DNA from: Nipponacmea schrenckii
Taxonomy: Eukaryota; Mollusca; Gastropoda; Lottiidae
Length of the DNA: 64,000 nt
Direction of reading: 5' to 3'
Assembly: GCA_030562195.1 (NCBI GenBank)
Contig: CM060200.1
Location: 39,591,084-39,655,083 of the forward strand
In this document: piece by piece, positions 12,108 through 24,545 of the stretch
Numbering within the stretch: position 1 is the stretch's first letter
Layout: every line of letters begins with the position of its first letter
Program-made: the position numbers and the translations under genes
The notes under the pieces: model-generated
What the model saw: the letters and a program-made list of their open reading frames with translations, nothing else
What the model was told of the DNA's origin: nothing
Database searches by the model: none

Positions 12108-13576
12108 CAAATGGCCATCGCTATTTTGTTAAATCTTTGAAATGCCGGGGTTAATATTATTCATGCGATTGGATCAAACTGCAATCGTACATTGTAAGGT
12201 TTTTTGACAACAGTCCTCAGTCGATTTCCCCCCTTTTGAACAATCTTCAAGAATAACGACACTGATGCCAACTCATTAAGAAAATTGAATGATTCTAAAT
12301 GACATAAAGCTGCATCAATCAATCCTTTCTTGAATATAGAAACTGATTGTTCGTAGATACATCATGGAGGGCATTATAGAATCAATCATGATTTATTATC
12401 ATTTATGTTTAAAGACGTAACAAAATCCAATAAATTACACAAAATACCTCACAATGACTTTTATTCCATTCATCATTATTGTGAGGTTGGTGCACGGTTG
12501 GGGTAACCTTCTAAACTCATATGTTAGGACAATTACAAACCTGCTTCGCTAGTCATCTCGCAAGTTCAATGTTTTACTTTGTCTTATTACCCACATCAGA
12601 GGCGTAGTATTAGATTTACCGTCGATATCACAAATCTGAAAACATAAAGCTTAAATCATCATATTGAATCTCTAACCTGAAAATGTTTCAAGCTATTTAT
12701 GCCATGATAACAATTAGACTGTCAATTTAGAGACAAATATAGTGATCGTTATTCAAAGTTGCTCTTGCTCAATCATAGTTTGTAGAAGGATGTTATCAGA
12801 AGCAATTTGATGTCATTCTTACTTAACCCAAATGTCATGTTTGATTTCTGGTCAACTGTGCTAAGAATAATGAACGATTGGTGTATTTACATTCTGTAGT
12901 CTTGGGGGATAATTTGGGCGAAAGATTGACAAGCTACGTTTCTTTGTTGGTCAATGGTTATCGACTAGTGTAAAGCCCAAGGGAAGGTCGTATTAATATG
13001 ACGATGTTTACGAAGCACCTAATACAATTCGAAAAGTATGTGGGGAATTACAAAACATCTAGAGGGGAGAGAATTATCTGATTACTTTATAATTGAAGCT
13101 AACACGATGATTTAATCGGTTCTACATGCTGTGATAAAGGCAGACAATCATATTTGTTTTCCTTCAGTTACCTTAACAGCATATCTCTGATGTTATTGCC
13201 CACCCTCACATGGGTAAGATTTGTCTCGAGAATCAAGGCTCAGCTACATGAGTGAGGGTACGTCGTCTCATTGGTTTAAGGCCCACCTTCCGGAAATAAT
13301 TTTAACATCTTATGTTCTCCTGTACTTTTTCAGGAGTAGGGAGCCCCTAAGGGGTGGGACACGTAGAATTTGGATCCCTATTGTTGATGAGACACTTATC
13401 GGTATGGAGGTGTTGTTTGACCTAAAGCGCTTAAAGGACTTTTCGTTTTCTGTTTAAAAATAATTTATTGATATTGATGTCACAAACTGTTTATTGGTGT
13501 TTGATTCTAATGTTTTGAATGTGGCAGGAGCTCACCCAATTAGCAGCTAAAGTAGCGTGTTTCCTTGATGCGAGTA
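12108..13576. other. No gene recognised
   Basis: No coding domain seen. The short frame at 13221-13457 lacks any recognisable motif. Confidence 0.5.
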
Positions 13577-13870
13577 AACAGCATTGCCAGGTAGGTTAGG
13601 TGACCTAGTACGTCAACTGCATTGGCAACCAGGTAAGGCGACCTAGTACGCCAACACCATTGACAACCTTGTTAGGCGACCTAGTACAATAACAGCCTTG
13701 CTAACCAGGCTAGGCGATCAAATACGTTAACAGCATTGCTAAACAAGTTAGGCGACCTATTACGTCTACACCTTTGCCAACCAGGTTAAGATATAGTACG
13801 TCAACAGCATTGCCAAATGTTAAGGCGACCTAGTACGTCAACAGCATTGTCAAGTTAAGTGACCTAGGAC
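13577..13870. repeat. Diverged minisatellite, about 8 units of 34-39 bp
   Basis: Units of the form AACAGCATTGCCAACCAGG followed by TTAGGCGACCTAGTACGTC are repeated about eight times with indels and substitutions. Unit length varies because of small deletions, so it carries no conserved reading frame. GGCGACCTAGTACG is the best-conserved core. Confidence 0.8.
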
Positions 13871-15174
13871 AAGTACAGTCAAGAAATCGGTGCTTTACTC
13901 GATAATAATTGCTATTCTATTAATCTGGACTGTTGATTCCTTGCGCAAATAGCCAGTGTAATTTGTATTTGAACGTAACATTGTGTCAGTTATTGCAGAT
14001 ATAAGCCAGTGCCGAGCATCATTGTGAATTGAACGAAGCCTTTGGCTGGGTTCGTCTATTTTCAAGTCACTGATATAATGTTCTATTACGGAGGGCAAAA
14101 ACAGTATTTTAATATGAATGGAGCAAAGCAGATGCGTTAGGCCATAGTCCACCATCATTTACAATTGTAAAGCGAGCGGTTTATAAAAATCTCACTAAAT
14201 AGGGTCCTGGTCGTCTTCCAGGATCCCTTTTGTGGATACCTATATTCAGAATGAATAAGTATGTCCTGCTGCGACATCCGCCACAGCACTGAGCTCACAT
14301 TGGCAAGAAATTGGCAAATGAGATAGTATCGCATTCATTAATCAAGATTCTATGAATTACAATAAAACTCAGACTAATATGTCTTCTATATCAGTAAAAT
14401 CTGACAGAACGTTCCATGTGTAACGGTTCAATTGGTCACAAGTCGCGATTATATATTGACTTATTAATTACGTACCTATACCAGTTTTATAGCCTGAATA
14501 ATTATATATATCATTACATTCAGTGTATTTAGGATTCGCGTTTGATCCACAAAAAAGAAGCTTTGGTGGGTTGATAAAAAAATAACGTCTGGAGCTATTT
14601 TCACATCGTATTGGCTCTGTAGTGTCTAGGGGATCTTTTTGAAAGATATCAATTGTAATTATCAGCATAGTGAACCTCCTCTTAGGTAATTTATGTCTTA
14701 TGTAATATAAAATGCCTTGAATGGTATCTTTAGCAAAGATGACGGTGGTTAGAATATTGCAATTATTAAGCTCATGTCGTACAATAGAGTTTGGTTATCT
14801 ACTGTACTACTTATTAATTGGCAAAGGAGTCAATTGTTGAAATATGATTTCACGACCTTGGCCCTACAGGGCTATTTTAATGGTTGGAATATTTGTTGGA
14901 CGGAGGTCATACCTAAGTTTTTATGTTGACTTACATCCTCTTTTCCAAGGACTTGAAAGACAATCCCTTAAACTACCATCATATCATATAGAGAAATCTG
15001 ACATAAACCGCAATCAAGTTGACAAAGCGACTAATCTGATAACAACAGCTTATTACCAATGGAATATAACGTAAAGTACGCTAGCGATATCAGGAAGAAT
15101 GAAACATAACATGTCCGTTTATCATATTTCACACCATGCCGCAACACCAATAGTCAAAGGGGGTGACATAAAAA
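13871..15174. other. No gene recognised
   Basis: Short frames only (13895-14158 minus, 14468-14668 minus, 14844-15074 plus). None has a recognisable family signature. Confidence 0.5.
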
Positions 15175-15312
15175 GTGTCTTGTCGTTCAGATGGGACAAT
15201 ACCGAGGCCCCGTGTGCTAGAGGATGTACACGTTAAAGATCCCTTGACAGTTGGAAAAAAGTAGGTTTATGTCGCTGTTCTGGAAAAATTTCCTCATTGC
15301 AAGCTGCATGAC
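15175..15312 (+). mobile_element. SINE body fragment
   Basis: Contains GTCGTTCAGATGGGACAA, a CCGAGGCCCCGTGTGC block and CACGTTAAAGATCCCTTGAC. The same ordered blocks recur, diverged, at 33045-33195. This GATGGGAC / CCCGTGTGC / CACGTTAAAGA order is one I recognise from dispersed SINE bodies in marine invertebrates. The tRNA-like head is missing here, so this is a 5'-truncated copy. Confidence 0.5.
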
Positions 15313-18300
15313 GCTGTCCGTCCTCATTAGCACAAGAGTTTGAACCTCCATTTATTGCATGTGTTTATAACACTGATGGCAGCTGAATTTATTTCACATG
15401 AAAATAAATCTTTTTGAGGTAAATTTTGGGGTAGTTGTAAATCTGACGACTTGATCTTTCTGTTGACCTGATATTAATGGTAGTATTTATAATGAAAAAA
15501 AAATCTTGATAGAATATTATCAGCTTAATAGCTATAATGTCCTTTATGACTGAGGCATAAATCAAGAGCCCAAGTTCATTTTCTTCACTGCACACTGTAT
15601 AGAGAAGAAAGGTGAGTGATCGTCTACTACTACTATGTCTTTTAATAAGGACAAACTGAAACGTCCAAACTGGTAAAATTTCAAGATATGACTAGCAGTT
15701 TCCTACATTTCTGTACTCTAACAAATCATCTTTATAACACGTCTAGACTGTGATTGAAATTCCTTTCAAGATTGAAGCTGGTAGTTAATTGGTATAAGTT
15801 AGAACAAGGATAGTATAGATGTAATAGCCCAACTGCCATTTACAATTTGTAACGTAATGAGCCTGTACCGCTACCGATTACAGTGGTAATAGATGGCTTA
15901 ATACTTAAAGAGAGCGAAACCCAGAAGGGATGGAAGTGAAGTGCTTGATCAGACTACATCACCATTTGAGAATGATCAAGAGTTAAGTATGGTTGTTAAC
16001 TTGGTCTACTGGGAGTACGAGTAATGTTTGGATGATATAGGTACTATGATAAGTCTGTAATGAGAATAGGATTATTGTCAACAACTAAAACAGTCCAAGC
16101 GTGACCCAGGGTCATACTGCGTTATTTCTGTAGTGTTGTTCTTCAGAGGTCATCTACAATTTGTAATCCCTTAGAGATACTCGTGTTTCGAATCAGACCC
16201 GTAGTATTTGTTGGCCCTTGGCTCTTTTTAATCTCCAACTGTACAATATTATGGTTAATTAAAGAAACATACACCAAAATTCAGCGTAACATCGACCATT
16301 TTTTATTTAATTAATGTAGAAGGTTGTTTTCAAATTTCTGTAAAGCAGTGAAGATGTCAATTTTTCTTTTACAATCTGTCTTCAAAAGTGAATGACAGAA
16401 CACAAGAGGAATGAAAAATACTAAATAATCATATTTTTACATTAAATTTTGAAGATAAAATAAATGCATATTAAATAACAGCAAATCTGTAACGCGTCGG
16501 AAGAAACGATTCCCATGACACAATATATTGATTTAAATCATGATATTTCTGGAAAAATCACAATATTGTTTAAAATATGTATTAAAAGTGACAATATGAG
16601 ATTTTAAACCATTTCCTGTTTTTTAAACATGTACATGACTTAGAGACATTAAGCTTAGCGTTGTCGTATTTTAACAATCGCTTCAGAATATCAAGATTGT
16701 ATGATTGGTGTCGCCACTTCCGTAAATTATACTATAGATATTAATGCAATCTTCAGTAATTATTATTGCTCAATAACGAGATACTGCTATTATTTTTTTG
16801 ATTGCCAGAGTAAACATCTAATTGATTTCTTTACCCTTGTTGTAGTGCTTACCATCCATATATTAGGGCACAAATTGGGATCAAGAAATTTTACGCAAGG
16901 AAACGTACATTTTTACAGGGATTTTCTTAGGTCAAATATCTCTTTTGTTATTGGACGAATCCGACTCCATAAATAGTCTATCGGTCTTTTTGACTAAATC
17001 TAAGGGGCAATAGAAAATATTAGTACAGTACACACAAAAAAAGAGATATATGATATGACCAAAGAAAATTGGTTTTAAAATATTCGTTTTTTGATGAAAA
17101 TGTTTCGATCCTCAAATTGTACACGACCTATGGCGGTAATTTAGTTTTGATTTTTTAGTCTTTTCTGACCCAATTCGGAGAATTCGAACTGTTCGAGAAT
17201 TCGGAATTTTACACTCACCAGTTTAAATGTGATTTGAAGGCTTTTTGAAACAGTGCGGCCCTTTAATAATTCGACTTCAGTCGAGAAGAATATTAATGGT
17301 GGCAAACCACATTCTAATGTGCTATTTCCAGCTAAGAACCAAAGATAGTTTGGAATGATATTGGTTAAGTCAGTATTGTTATCAATGTGCTGAAAATAGG
17401 TTGATCCGTTACTAATTTGATTAGCTTTAAGACAGGACACGATACTAATTTCATCTCAAGATATGATATAACAAGATTCGGGGATATTTGAAGTATTAGT
17501 GGCCTGTGTGATACTGTTAGAGATGGGAAACCCAGTCTATTACAAGTCGTCAAGACTATTATAGTCAATAAGAATGACAAGACAGTACGAGTTCACATTG
17601 GTTTATGGTTTAGCTTAAAGCATATTTTGTTCTGATTTATCAATGGCGATTGAATTATTCTGGTGTAGGTGAAATTGTAATGGGTAAGAAGCGTTAGCTT
17701 ACCAGGCTGCGTGCGATATATATCAGCATTGGTAGAGATGGTATCAAATCTCTTTTGCTGCAATGGCGCACGGAGGTCGTATTGGGACTAGGACAGGTCC
17801 CTTTATTCATTGATGAGGACACAATATGACTCATTCCATCCGTTGTGGGTGATACGATTATCTAAATGCATGGTATCGATCCATTTTTCAGAATTTTCTT
17901 GGGGCATATCCCCAAGATCAACACCTAAGACGGTCGCTCGCTTGGACTCTGAAGGGGAAAGATGGACTAGATAATCTCCACCATCTGTATCAATGAATCA
18001 TTGTCCCTCGTTTGCTGCTATTCATAAAAAGTACTGTTAAAAGCGGTTATGATACCAGCTGCTCGAGTATTTATGTAGTATATAGATATGTATCTGGAAA
18101 CTGTCTCGTGACTGCAGTAGGAGATCACAGCCGTTATGGGTCGTTATGTTACATATTCATATATCTCGCGAGACATTAGTCAATCAGTGTATTGTTGCTC
18201 ATGTATTTTTCCTTAAATCCTAAGGCATAAACATACATGTGATACGGATTTCCGGATTACGTCGAAATTCTCTACATTAACATAACATTCTTGAAAAACA

Positions 18301-19952
18301 GACATGCAGATCATCGCAATTACCTGCATAATATGGATTGACAACACCAGTCGATCTTTCTACCTTGCTTTAGACAGGAAATATTGGCTTGCTTCTGAAA
18401 CAGTCATACGAGATGACGTACGACACAGTCGCATACCATTAAAAATAGCAAGGAAGCTTTTTGTTACTACACTGAATATTTCCAAAAAAGCACAAAGAAC
18501 GGTTTAGATGGACTGATATATCTTATAGATAATTTACACATTTAGTCTTTGCTTTTACTTTCTTATAGCTTTACACATTTGAACGGTTAATGATCATAGA
18601 GACTTCAGTTGATGAAGCTAAGTTGGTGTGCCGCATGCTAAAAGATTATTCGCAGTTCTCGTGAGCGAATTTAGAATGTTCCATGTCCTTTAAAATATAT
18701 TATTCTTTAATCTTGATGAGCATAAACTAATTAATTAAAGAAAGATAAACTCTGGGAATAATTAATTGAAAATACCGGGGTTCACCCGGTAATTGTTTTC
18801 AAATTGATTACGTTATAATCAGGTTATTTTTGTTAAAATAATGGTTTGGTGGAGGTGAGAGTAATGTCTGGCGTGTAGGGGGAATAATTGATTGTTCTTT
18901 CCAATTTTACCATAAACAGTGTCTGATAATTGATTTATTGGTTGCAATTTTTTTCATTTAGATCAAAGTGGATTTATAAAGATGTCTCAAATTTCATCTT
19001 TCAATTTTCAGCTAGATCAAGAAGGCTAATAATTTGAGACATACTTTATCAAACTAATATTATTCGCGGTCCTGATGCAATATTACACGAATAATTTTAC
19101 TTACTCCATCGAATATAACCGTCTATTGCAAGCAGCCAATTGATCTCTTGTAGCAGCACATTACATATTATTGTCTTGTAGTTTCAATTAGAAGTGACGT
19201 GTCGATTAAAGAATTCAGAAAAGCTGGGTAAGATATATTGACTCCCTGTCAATATGATGTCAAGTATGCTGGTTATAGGATGACAGAAAGGTTACAAGAA
19301 GGATGAGCATTTCCAGGTACACTAGTAACACCAAATATATTCATGTTCACTATGATTTAATCGCTTGGCGTTATTTGTCTGTCCATTGTTCTTTGAACAA
19401 ACAAAGAGGACACATTTCCCGTAACATTTATGAAAATCATACAGTAGTTTTACGGTTAACCTATACCTTTAGTCTCAATTGAGTCCTTACAGAAGTTCGT
19501 GTTGTAATTTAATTTTTGTTAATAACATGTTGCACAGTATCTGAAGAAAGGACCCTTTGTGAGGCAATGTTTATTGAATGATATGTTTATTGATAGAGTT
19601 ATAATTCCATTATATTTTGTTATTTTGATTTCACTTTTTATGTACCGTACTATTGTAAATAAATCCAGTTTCGATTTTCCGTAATCACATTTATTTTAAT
19701 AGCCTGATTCGTCTCCATCATGAAGATAATTGATTTCAGTAAAAATATTTCTCTTCACAAAAAGCAAGTTAATGACAAAAATATAGAAATGGGAATGTGA
19801 AATAAAATCTATAGGCTATCCAATAAAGTTACTTTGAAGGTTAACTTGATAACAACAAGGAGTTTTATTTGTAGTAGGCCTACATGTGTTAGAATGTATT
19901 TTATTTGGGAAGCAAGTTTTTAAATTAGACATGTGAAGGTTATTCAATATGC
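15313..19952. other. No gene recognised
   Basis: A long AT-rich stretch. Frames such as 16701-16976 (hydrophobic) and 17141-17440 (minus) have no recognisable family, and no splice-linked exons were found. 17222-17250 shares about 30 bases with 27013-27043 (TTTAAATGTGATTT, then AAGGCTTT), perhaps a remnant of the same old repeat. Confidence 0.5.
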
Positions 19953-21585
19953 AAAGATAGAAAGGTAACTTTTTTTAATATAAAGCAAGAAAGGAAACGG
20001 TTTTTTTTTAATATAAAGCAAGAAAGGAAAGTTTATTTAAAATATAAAGCGAGAAAGGTAAAGTTTTTTAATATGAAGCTAGAAAGGTAATTTTTTTTTA
20101 ATATAAAGCTAGAAAGGTGAAGTTTTTTAATATAAAGCAAGAAAGGTAAATTTGTTTTTAATATAAAGCTAGAAAGGTAAAGTTTTTTAATATAAAGCTA
20201 GAAAGGTAAAGTTTTTTAATATTCAGCTAGAAAGGTAAAGTTTTTTTTTAAAATATAAAGCAAGGTAAAGTTTTTTTTAAATATAAAGCTTGAAAGGTAA
20301 AGTTTTTTTTTTAAATAAAAAGCTAGAAAGGTAAAGTTTTTTTTAATATAAAGCTAGAAAGGTGAAGATTTTTAATATAAAGCAAGAAAGGTAAATTTTT
20401 TTTAAATATAAATCTACAAAGGTAAAGGTTTTTTAATATAAAGCTAGAAAGGTAAAGTTTTTTTAATATAAAGCTAGAAAGGTAAAGTTTTTTTAATATA
20501 AAGCTAGAAAGGTAAAAAAAATTTTTAATATAAAGCTAGAAAGGTAAAGTTTTTTTAATATAAAGCTAGAAAGGTAAATTTTTTTAAATATAAAGCTAGA
20601 AAGGTAAGGTTTTTTGAATATAAAGATAGAAAGGTAAAGTTTTTTTTAATATAAAGCTAGAAAGGTAAATCTTTTAAAATATAAAGCTAGAAAGGTAAGG
20701 TTTTTTTAATATAAAGCTAGAAAGGTAAAGTTTTTTTAATATAAAGCTAGAAAAATAAAGTTTTTTTTAAATATAAATCTACAAAGGTAAAGTTTTTTTT
20801 AAATATAAAGCTAAAAGGGTAAATGTTTTTTTTAATATAAAGCTAGAAAGGTAAAGTTTTTTTAATATACAGCTAGAAAGGTAAAGTTTTTTAAATTTAA
20901 AGCTAAAAAGGTAAAGTTTTTTTAATATAAAGCTAGAAAGGTAAAGTTCTTTTAATATACAGCTAGAGAAGTAAAGTTTTTTTAATATAAAGCTAGAAAG
21001 GTAAAGTTTTTTAATATAAAGCTAGAAAGGTAAAGTTTTTTTTAATATAAAGCTAGAAAGATAAAGTCTTTTTTTAATATAAAGCTAGAAAGGTAAATTG
21101 TTTTTAATATAAAGCTAGAAAGGTAAAGTTGTTTTAATATAAAGCTAGAAAGGTAAAGTTTTTTTAATATAAAGCTAGAAAGGTAAAGTTTTTTTTTAAT
21201 ATAAAGCTAGAAAGGTAAAGTTTTTTTTAATATAAAAAAGAAAGGTAAAGTTTTTTTAATATAAAGCTAGAAAGGTAAAGTTTTTTTAATATAAAGCTAG
21301 AAAGGTAAAGTTTTTTTTTAATATAAAAAAGAAAGGTAAAGTTTTTTAATATAAAACTAGAAAGGTAAAGTTTTTTTAATTTAAAGCAAGGAAGGTAATT
21401 TTTGTTTAAATATAAAGTTTGAAAGGTAATTTATTTTTTAATATTATTCTAGAGAGGTAAAGTTGTTTTAATAAAAATCTAGAAAGGTAAAGTTTTTTTT
21501 ATATAAAGCAAGGGAGGTAAAAATTTTTAATATAAAGTTTGAAAGGTAAAGTTTTTTTTAAATATAAATCTAGAAATGCCAAAGT
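19953..21585. repeat. 1.6-kb minisatellite, AATATAAAGCTAGAAAGG unit
   Basis: About 55-60 tandem copies of a roughly 26-31-bp unit: AATATAAAGCTAGAAAGG then TAAAG and a T-run of 5-9 bases. Much of the length variation is in the T-run, which looks like polymerase slippage. Units are most uniform in the middle (about 20430-21340) and decay toward both ends, as expected of an array homogenised centrally. There is no reading frame and no dyad-separated spacers, so it is not a CRISPR. Confidence 0.95.
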
Positions 21586-23154
21586 AATTGAATATGAAAG
21601 TTTGTCTAGACGGGGATCAGACGATGGTGGTAGAGTATGAGTAGGATGATATCGGATTAATTAACAGCTCGACATAAAGTATGTTAGTCCGATACCGACT
21701 GACTCGTATCCGGACTTAAGTCAATAAACGAATGTTTGCCTATATCTAACCTGTACTGCTGTAGTGTAAGACTGTTACTTGCCAGATCTAACGTTTCTTT
21801 ATTTTAATAAAACTATTGTCTTACAGTTACGATGTTTCTGACAATAAGCTCTGATCACAGAGTCACAAAACAATTCTTTTGAGCATTTTACTTTAATTAA
21901 AATCATAATGGAGTAAAAAAGAAAATGTTTAATATGATAGAGTCTGAAATATTATGCTCCTAGAAATACATTGATAAATATTTTCTTTGATACATTCAAT
22001 AATGCACCTATAACAGCTCATTCAAGCTGAGCCACAAGAGAGACAATTTCTCAGTTTAATTGAAACCTATTTTCCCACTAAGCCTACTGGAAAGTAATGA
22101 AATATCAGATTAGTTGGACATTAATGTTCATATGATTGTATATACCTAGAAAACAATGGTTAGATTTTATCTGGTCGTCATCTGTCAGAAATATCACAGC
22201 TCAAACAAAAGTTTGTATTTTTCGGACTATAGATGTGCTCAGAGGTAATTTGTCAGATGTATGATTAGGCCTAAGTCTATAATAATGCCCACTACAATTT
22301 TCAAATTAAAAAATTTTGATATCTACTAAAAGCAATACGAAGTATTGACCTACATATTAATCAATCAGAAGGAGACAGATCTGTTGTTTGAAATCTAATG
22401 AACGTGACAAATTGAGTTAATATTTTAGTGGTACTATGACGGTATAAAAGGAAGAGAGCTCGGATAGAATTTCATAGTTTAATAACCTAATATTTCAATA
22501 ACACTAAAGTAATTCTAAACCATTACCATGATCAAGTTCGAAAACCTGTTTGTTGTTTTTACAAACATATATTAGAATGGACTTTGTCTGTAAAAATGTG
22601 AAAAGAGTGTCCAGCTATCAAGCAGACTGTGTTTGGCCGTTTTCTTAGGCCAGAATATTGGAGATAAAAATTGTGTTCGAGAAACATATTACTAGCTACC
22701 TATCTTGCCAACATAATACACTTTTCGCAACCAACTTCATCTTGGTTTATAAATATTACATGTATATTGTAGTTAGTTCTTAAGTATAATATAACAAACT
22801 CTGTGTCGTCCCTTATGTGTACATTCTCCAGTTATGTCCAACATTATGCGCTCGACTCAAATTTTGTCAGCTTTATTTCCTTTTGTCTTTTACTATTGAT
22901 AGACTTTATGCATTATATAATTATTATGATGTTAGTCAAATTGGGTTTGTTTTTCTCCAATATTTTTTTTAAAAATTCGCAAGTGTATATATCTCATTTT
23001 CTCCTTAGATATATAATGAACAAACCAATTTGACCAACAACAAAAAGTGCCATTGCCCTAAGCAGAGTTCTCTGAAGCTATAAGCATTCATGTAAGATCA
23101 CTATTTGTTTATCGAAATGTGAAATGAAAGTAGTCATGCGTTTTATGTCAACTT
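21586..23154. other. No gene recognised
   Basis: AT-rich DNA. The frame 22803-23033 is hydrophobic but has no family signature, and no start or splice context supports it. Confidence 0.5.
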
Positions 23155-23352
23155 GATCGCATGTTTTATTTACACGCGTTTTATGTGAACTGGTACACAC
23201 GTTTATGTTAACGTGCTCGTATGTTTTATGTGAACTGGTACGCGCGTTTATGTTAACACGCTCGCATGTTTTATGTGAACTGGTACACGCGTTTGTGTTA
23301 ACGTGCTCGCATGTTTTATGTGAACTGGTACGCGCGTTTTATGTGAACTGGA
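23155..23352. repeat. 45-bp tandem array
   Basis: GCTCGCATGTTTTATGTGAA then CTGGTACRCGCGTTTRTGTTAAC is repeated with a 45-base period (marker GCTCG at 23215, 23260, 23305), with partial units on both sides. Because 45 is a multiple of 3, one frame stays open through the array (23205-23420), which makes it look coding. The inner GCGTTTTATGTGAACTGGT module is also reused at the array ends. Confidence 0.9.
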
Positions 23353-23521
23353 AAAAGTTTTATGCGAAGTCCAATGTGTATAACCCAACAGGTTTGTGTT
23401 CACTAAAACAACGAAACTAATAATACGTTTCCGTCAATGAAGAAAATGTAATGAGATGTTATGTCGGACAACAACCAAGTTGGTCTATATTGTCATACCA
23501 GGCAAACCCTCTTTGTATTGA

Positions 23522-23700
23522 TTTCAATCAATCAATCAATTTTTATTTCAGTGTATATGGCCTCCCGCCCATAGTACATAATGTGCAAAAATAATTATTT
23601 AAAAAATATACACACAATAATAAAAACAGATGCATATTTTTTACATTATTATTACATTATGAAATATCATTCAATTGTTTCAAATAATACCGAAATTACA
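23522..23700 (-). mobile_element. LINE 3' end (CR1/L2-like) on the minus strand
   Basis: Read on the minus strand, the sequence ends in GAAATAAAAATTGATTGATT, an A-rich end followed by ATTG repeats. This is the short-tandem 3' tail typical of CR1/L2-type LINEs. Upstream on that strand is GGGCGGGAGGCCATATACAC. No coding part is recognisable, so this is a short, heavily 5'-truncated copy; its far boundary is a guess. Confidence 0.45.
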
Positions 23701-24194
23701 AGATACATTTTAAATATTTAAATCTTATACCCATACATTTATAAATATATTCACCTAATAAACAATAGCCTCCGACAGTCATGATTATATTATATTGATT
23801 TATTACCTAGTGATCATGCAAGGTGGGAGAATAGTTTTTGTCACAATAAAGGATGATATGGTATGGTTGATGTAACGTGAATATGGTTCTGTTTACTGCT
23901 AAGATCAATTTGTTAATTTGATTCCACTCCAGATAATCTATGTCAGTGAAGGTGATCATTGAAAGGCCTATGATTAAAATAGACGCTGTCTTCAATCAAT
24001 AGTAATAGTAATTTCGCTTCAGTGATCTGGGTTATTATTTACTTGCAGGCATTGAAAATAATGTATATTGCATATTAGCAGGAATCTTTAGTTTGAACTA
24101 ACTCAAGACATCATAGAATTAATTTAGAATATCAATCTTAATGGTTCGTTTTATTCAAAAGGTTTCTGTTGTGCTTAATTCCATTGACTACATT
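23701..24194. other. No gene recognised
   Basis: AT-rich spacer between the LINE tail and the MITE. Nothing was found. Confidence 0.5.
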
Positions 24195-24202
24195 CATCGA
24201 CA

Positions 24203-24537
24203 CAATGAGTGAGGTGAGAACTCGGGGTAAGTGTTAGTATAAGGGCTCATCCAGTCACCATAACACTGGCATCAGTGTAACACTTAACACCAGAATAACA
24301 CTACACTAATGGAATCTTGAACTCTGACCTCTACATCCTGTAAACCCCTAGGGGTTAGTGTTAAAGGTATATGGAAACGTATGCTAACCAGTGTTCTAAA
24401 ACACTGAGTTGGGATAAGTTGAACACTAGATTAAAACTAGTGTTAAATTGTTGCAAAAAGTGTAGTGTTTTCTCAGTGTGACCCAACACTTTTGTAACTA
24501 ATCCAACACTAATCCCGAGTTCTGACCTCACTCATTG
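24203..24537. mobile_element. 335-bp MITE, hAT-like, with 8-bp target duplication
   Basis: The termini CAATGAGTGAGG and CCTCACTCATTG are perfect inverted repeats. The inverted match continues inward (GAGAACTCGGG against CCCGAGTTCTGA). Flanking octamers CATCGACA (24195-24202) and CATCAACA (24538-24545) match at 7 of 8 positions, fitting an 8-bp duplication as made by hAT transposases. The interior is packed with AACACT/AGTGTT hexamers in both orientations. There is no open frame, so it would depend on a transposase elsewhere. Confidence 0.8.
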
Positions 24538-24545
24538 CATCAACA

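Noticed and set aside
16701..16976. Possible small membrane protein
   Set aside because: Hydrophobicity comes from AT-rich codons; no family signature, no splice or start support.
19953..21585. Possible CRISPR-like array
   Set aside because: Units are contiguous tandem copies with no unique spacers, and the genome is eukaryotic. The same reasoning applies to the arrays at 13577, 23155 and 50065.
23205..23420. Plus-strand frame with repeated LCELVRAF-type peptide
   Set aside because: By-product of the 45-bp array; no evidence of coding outside the repeat.
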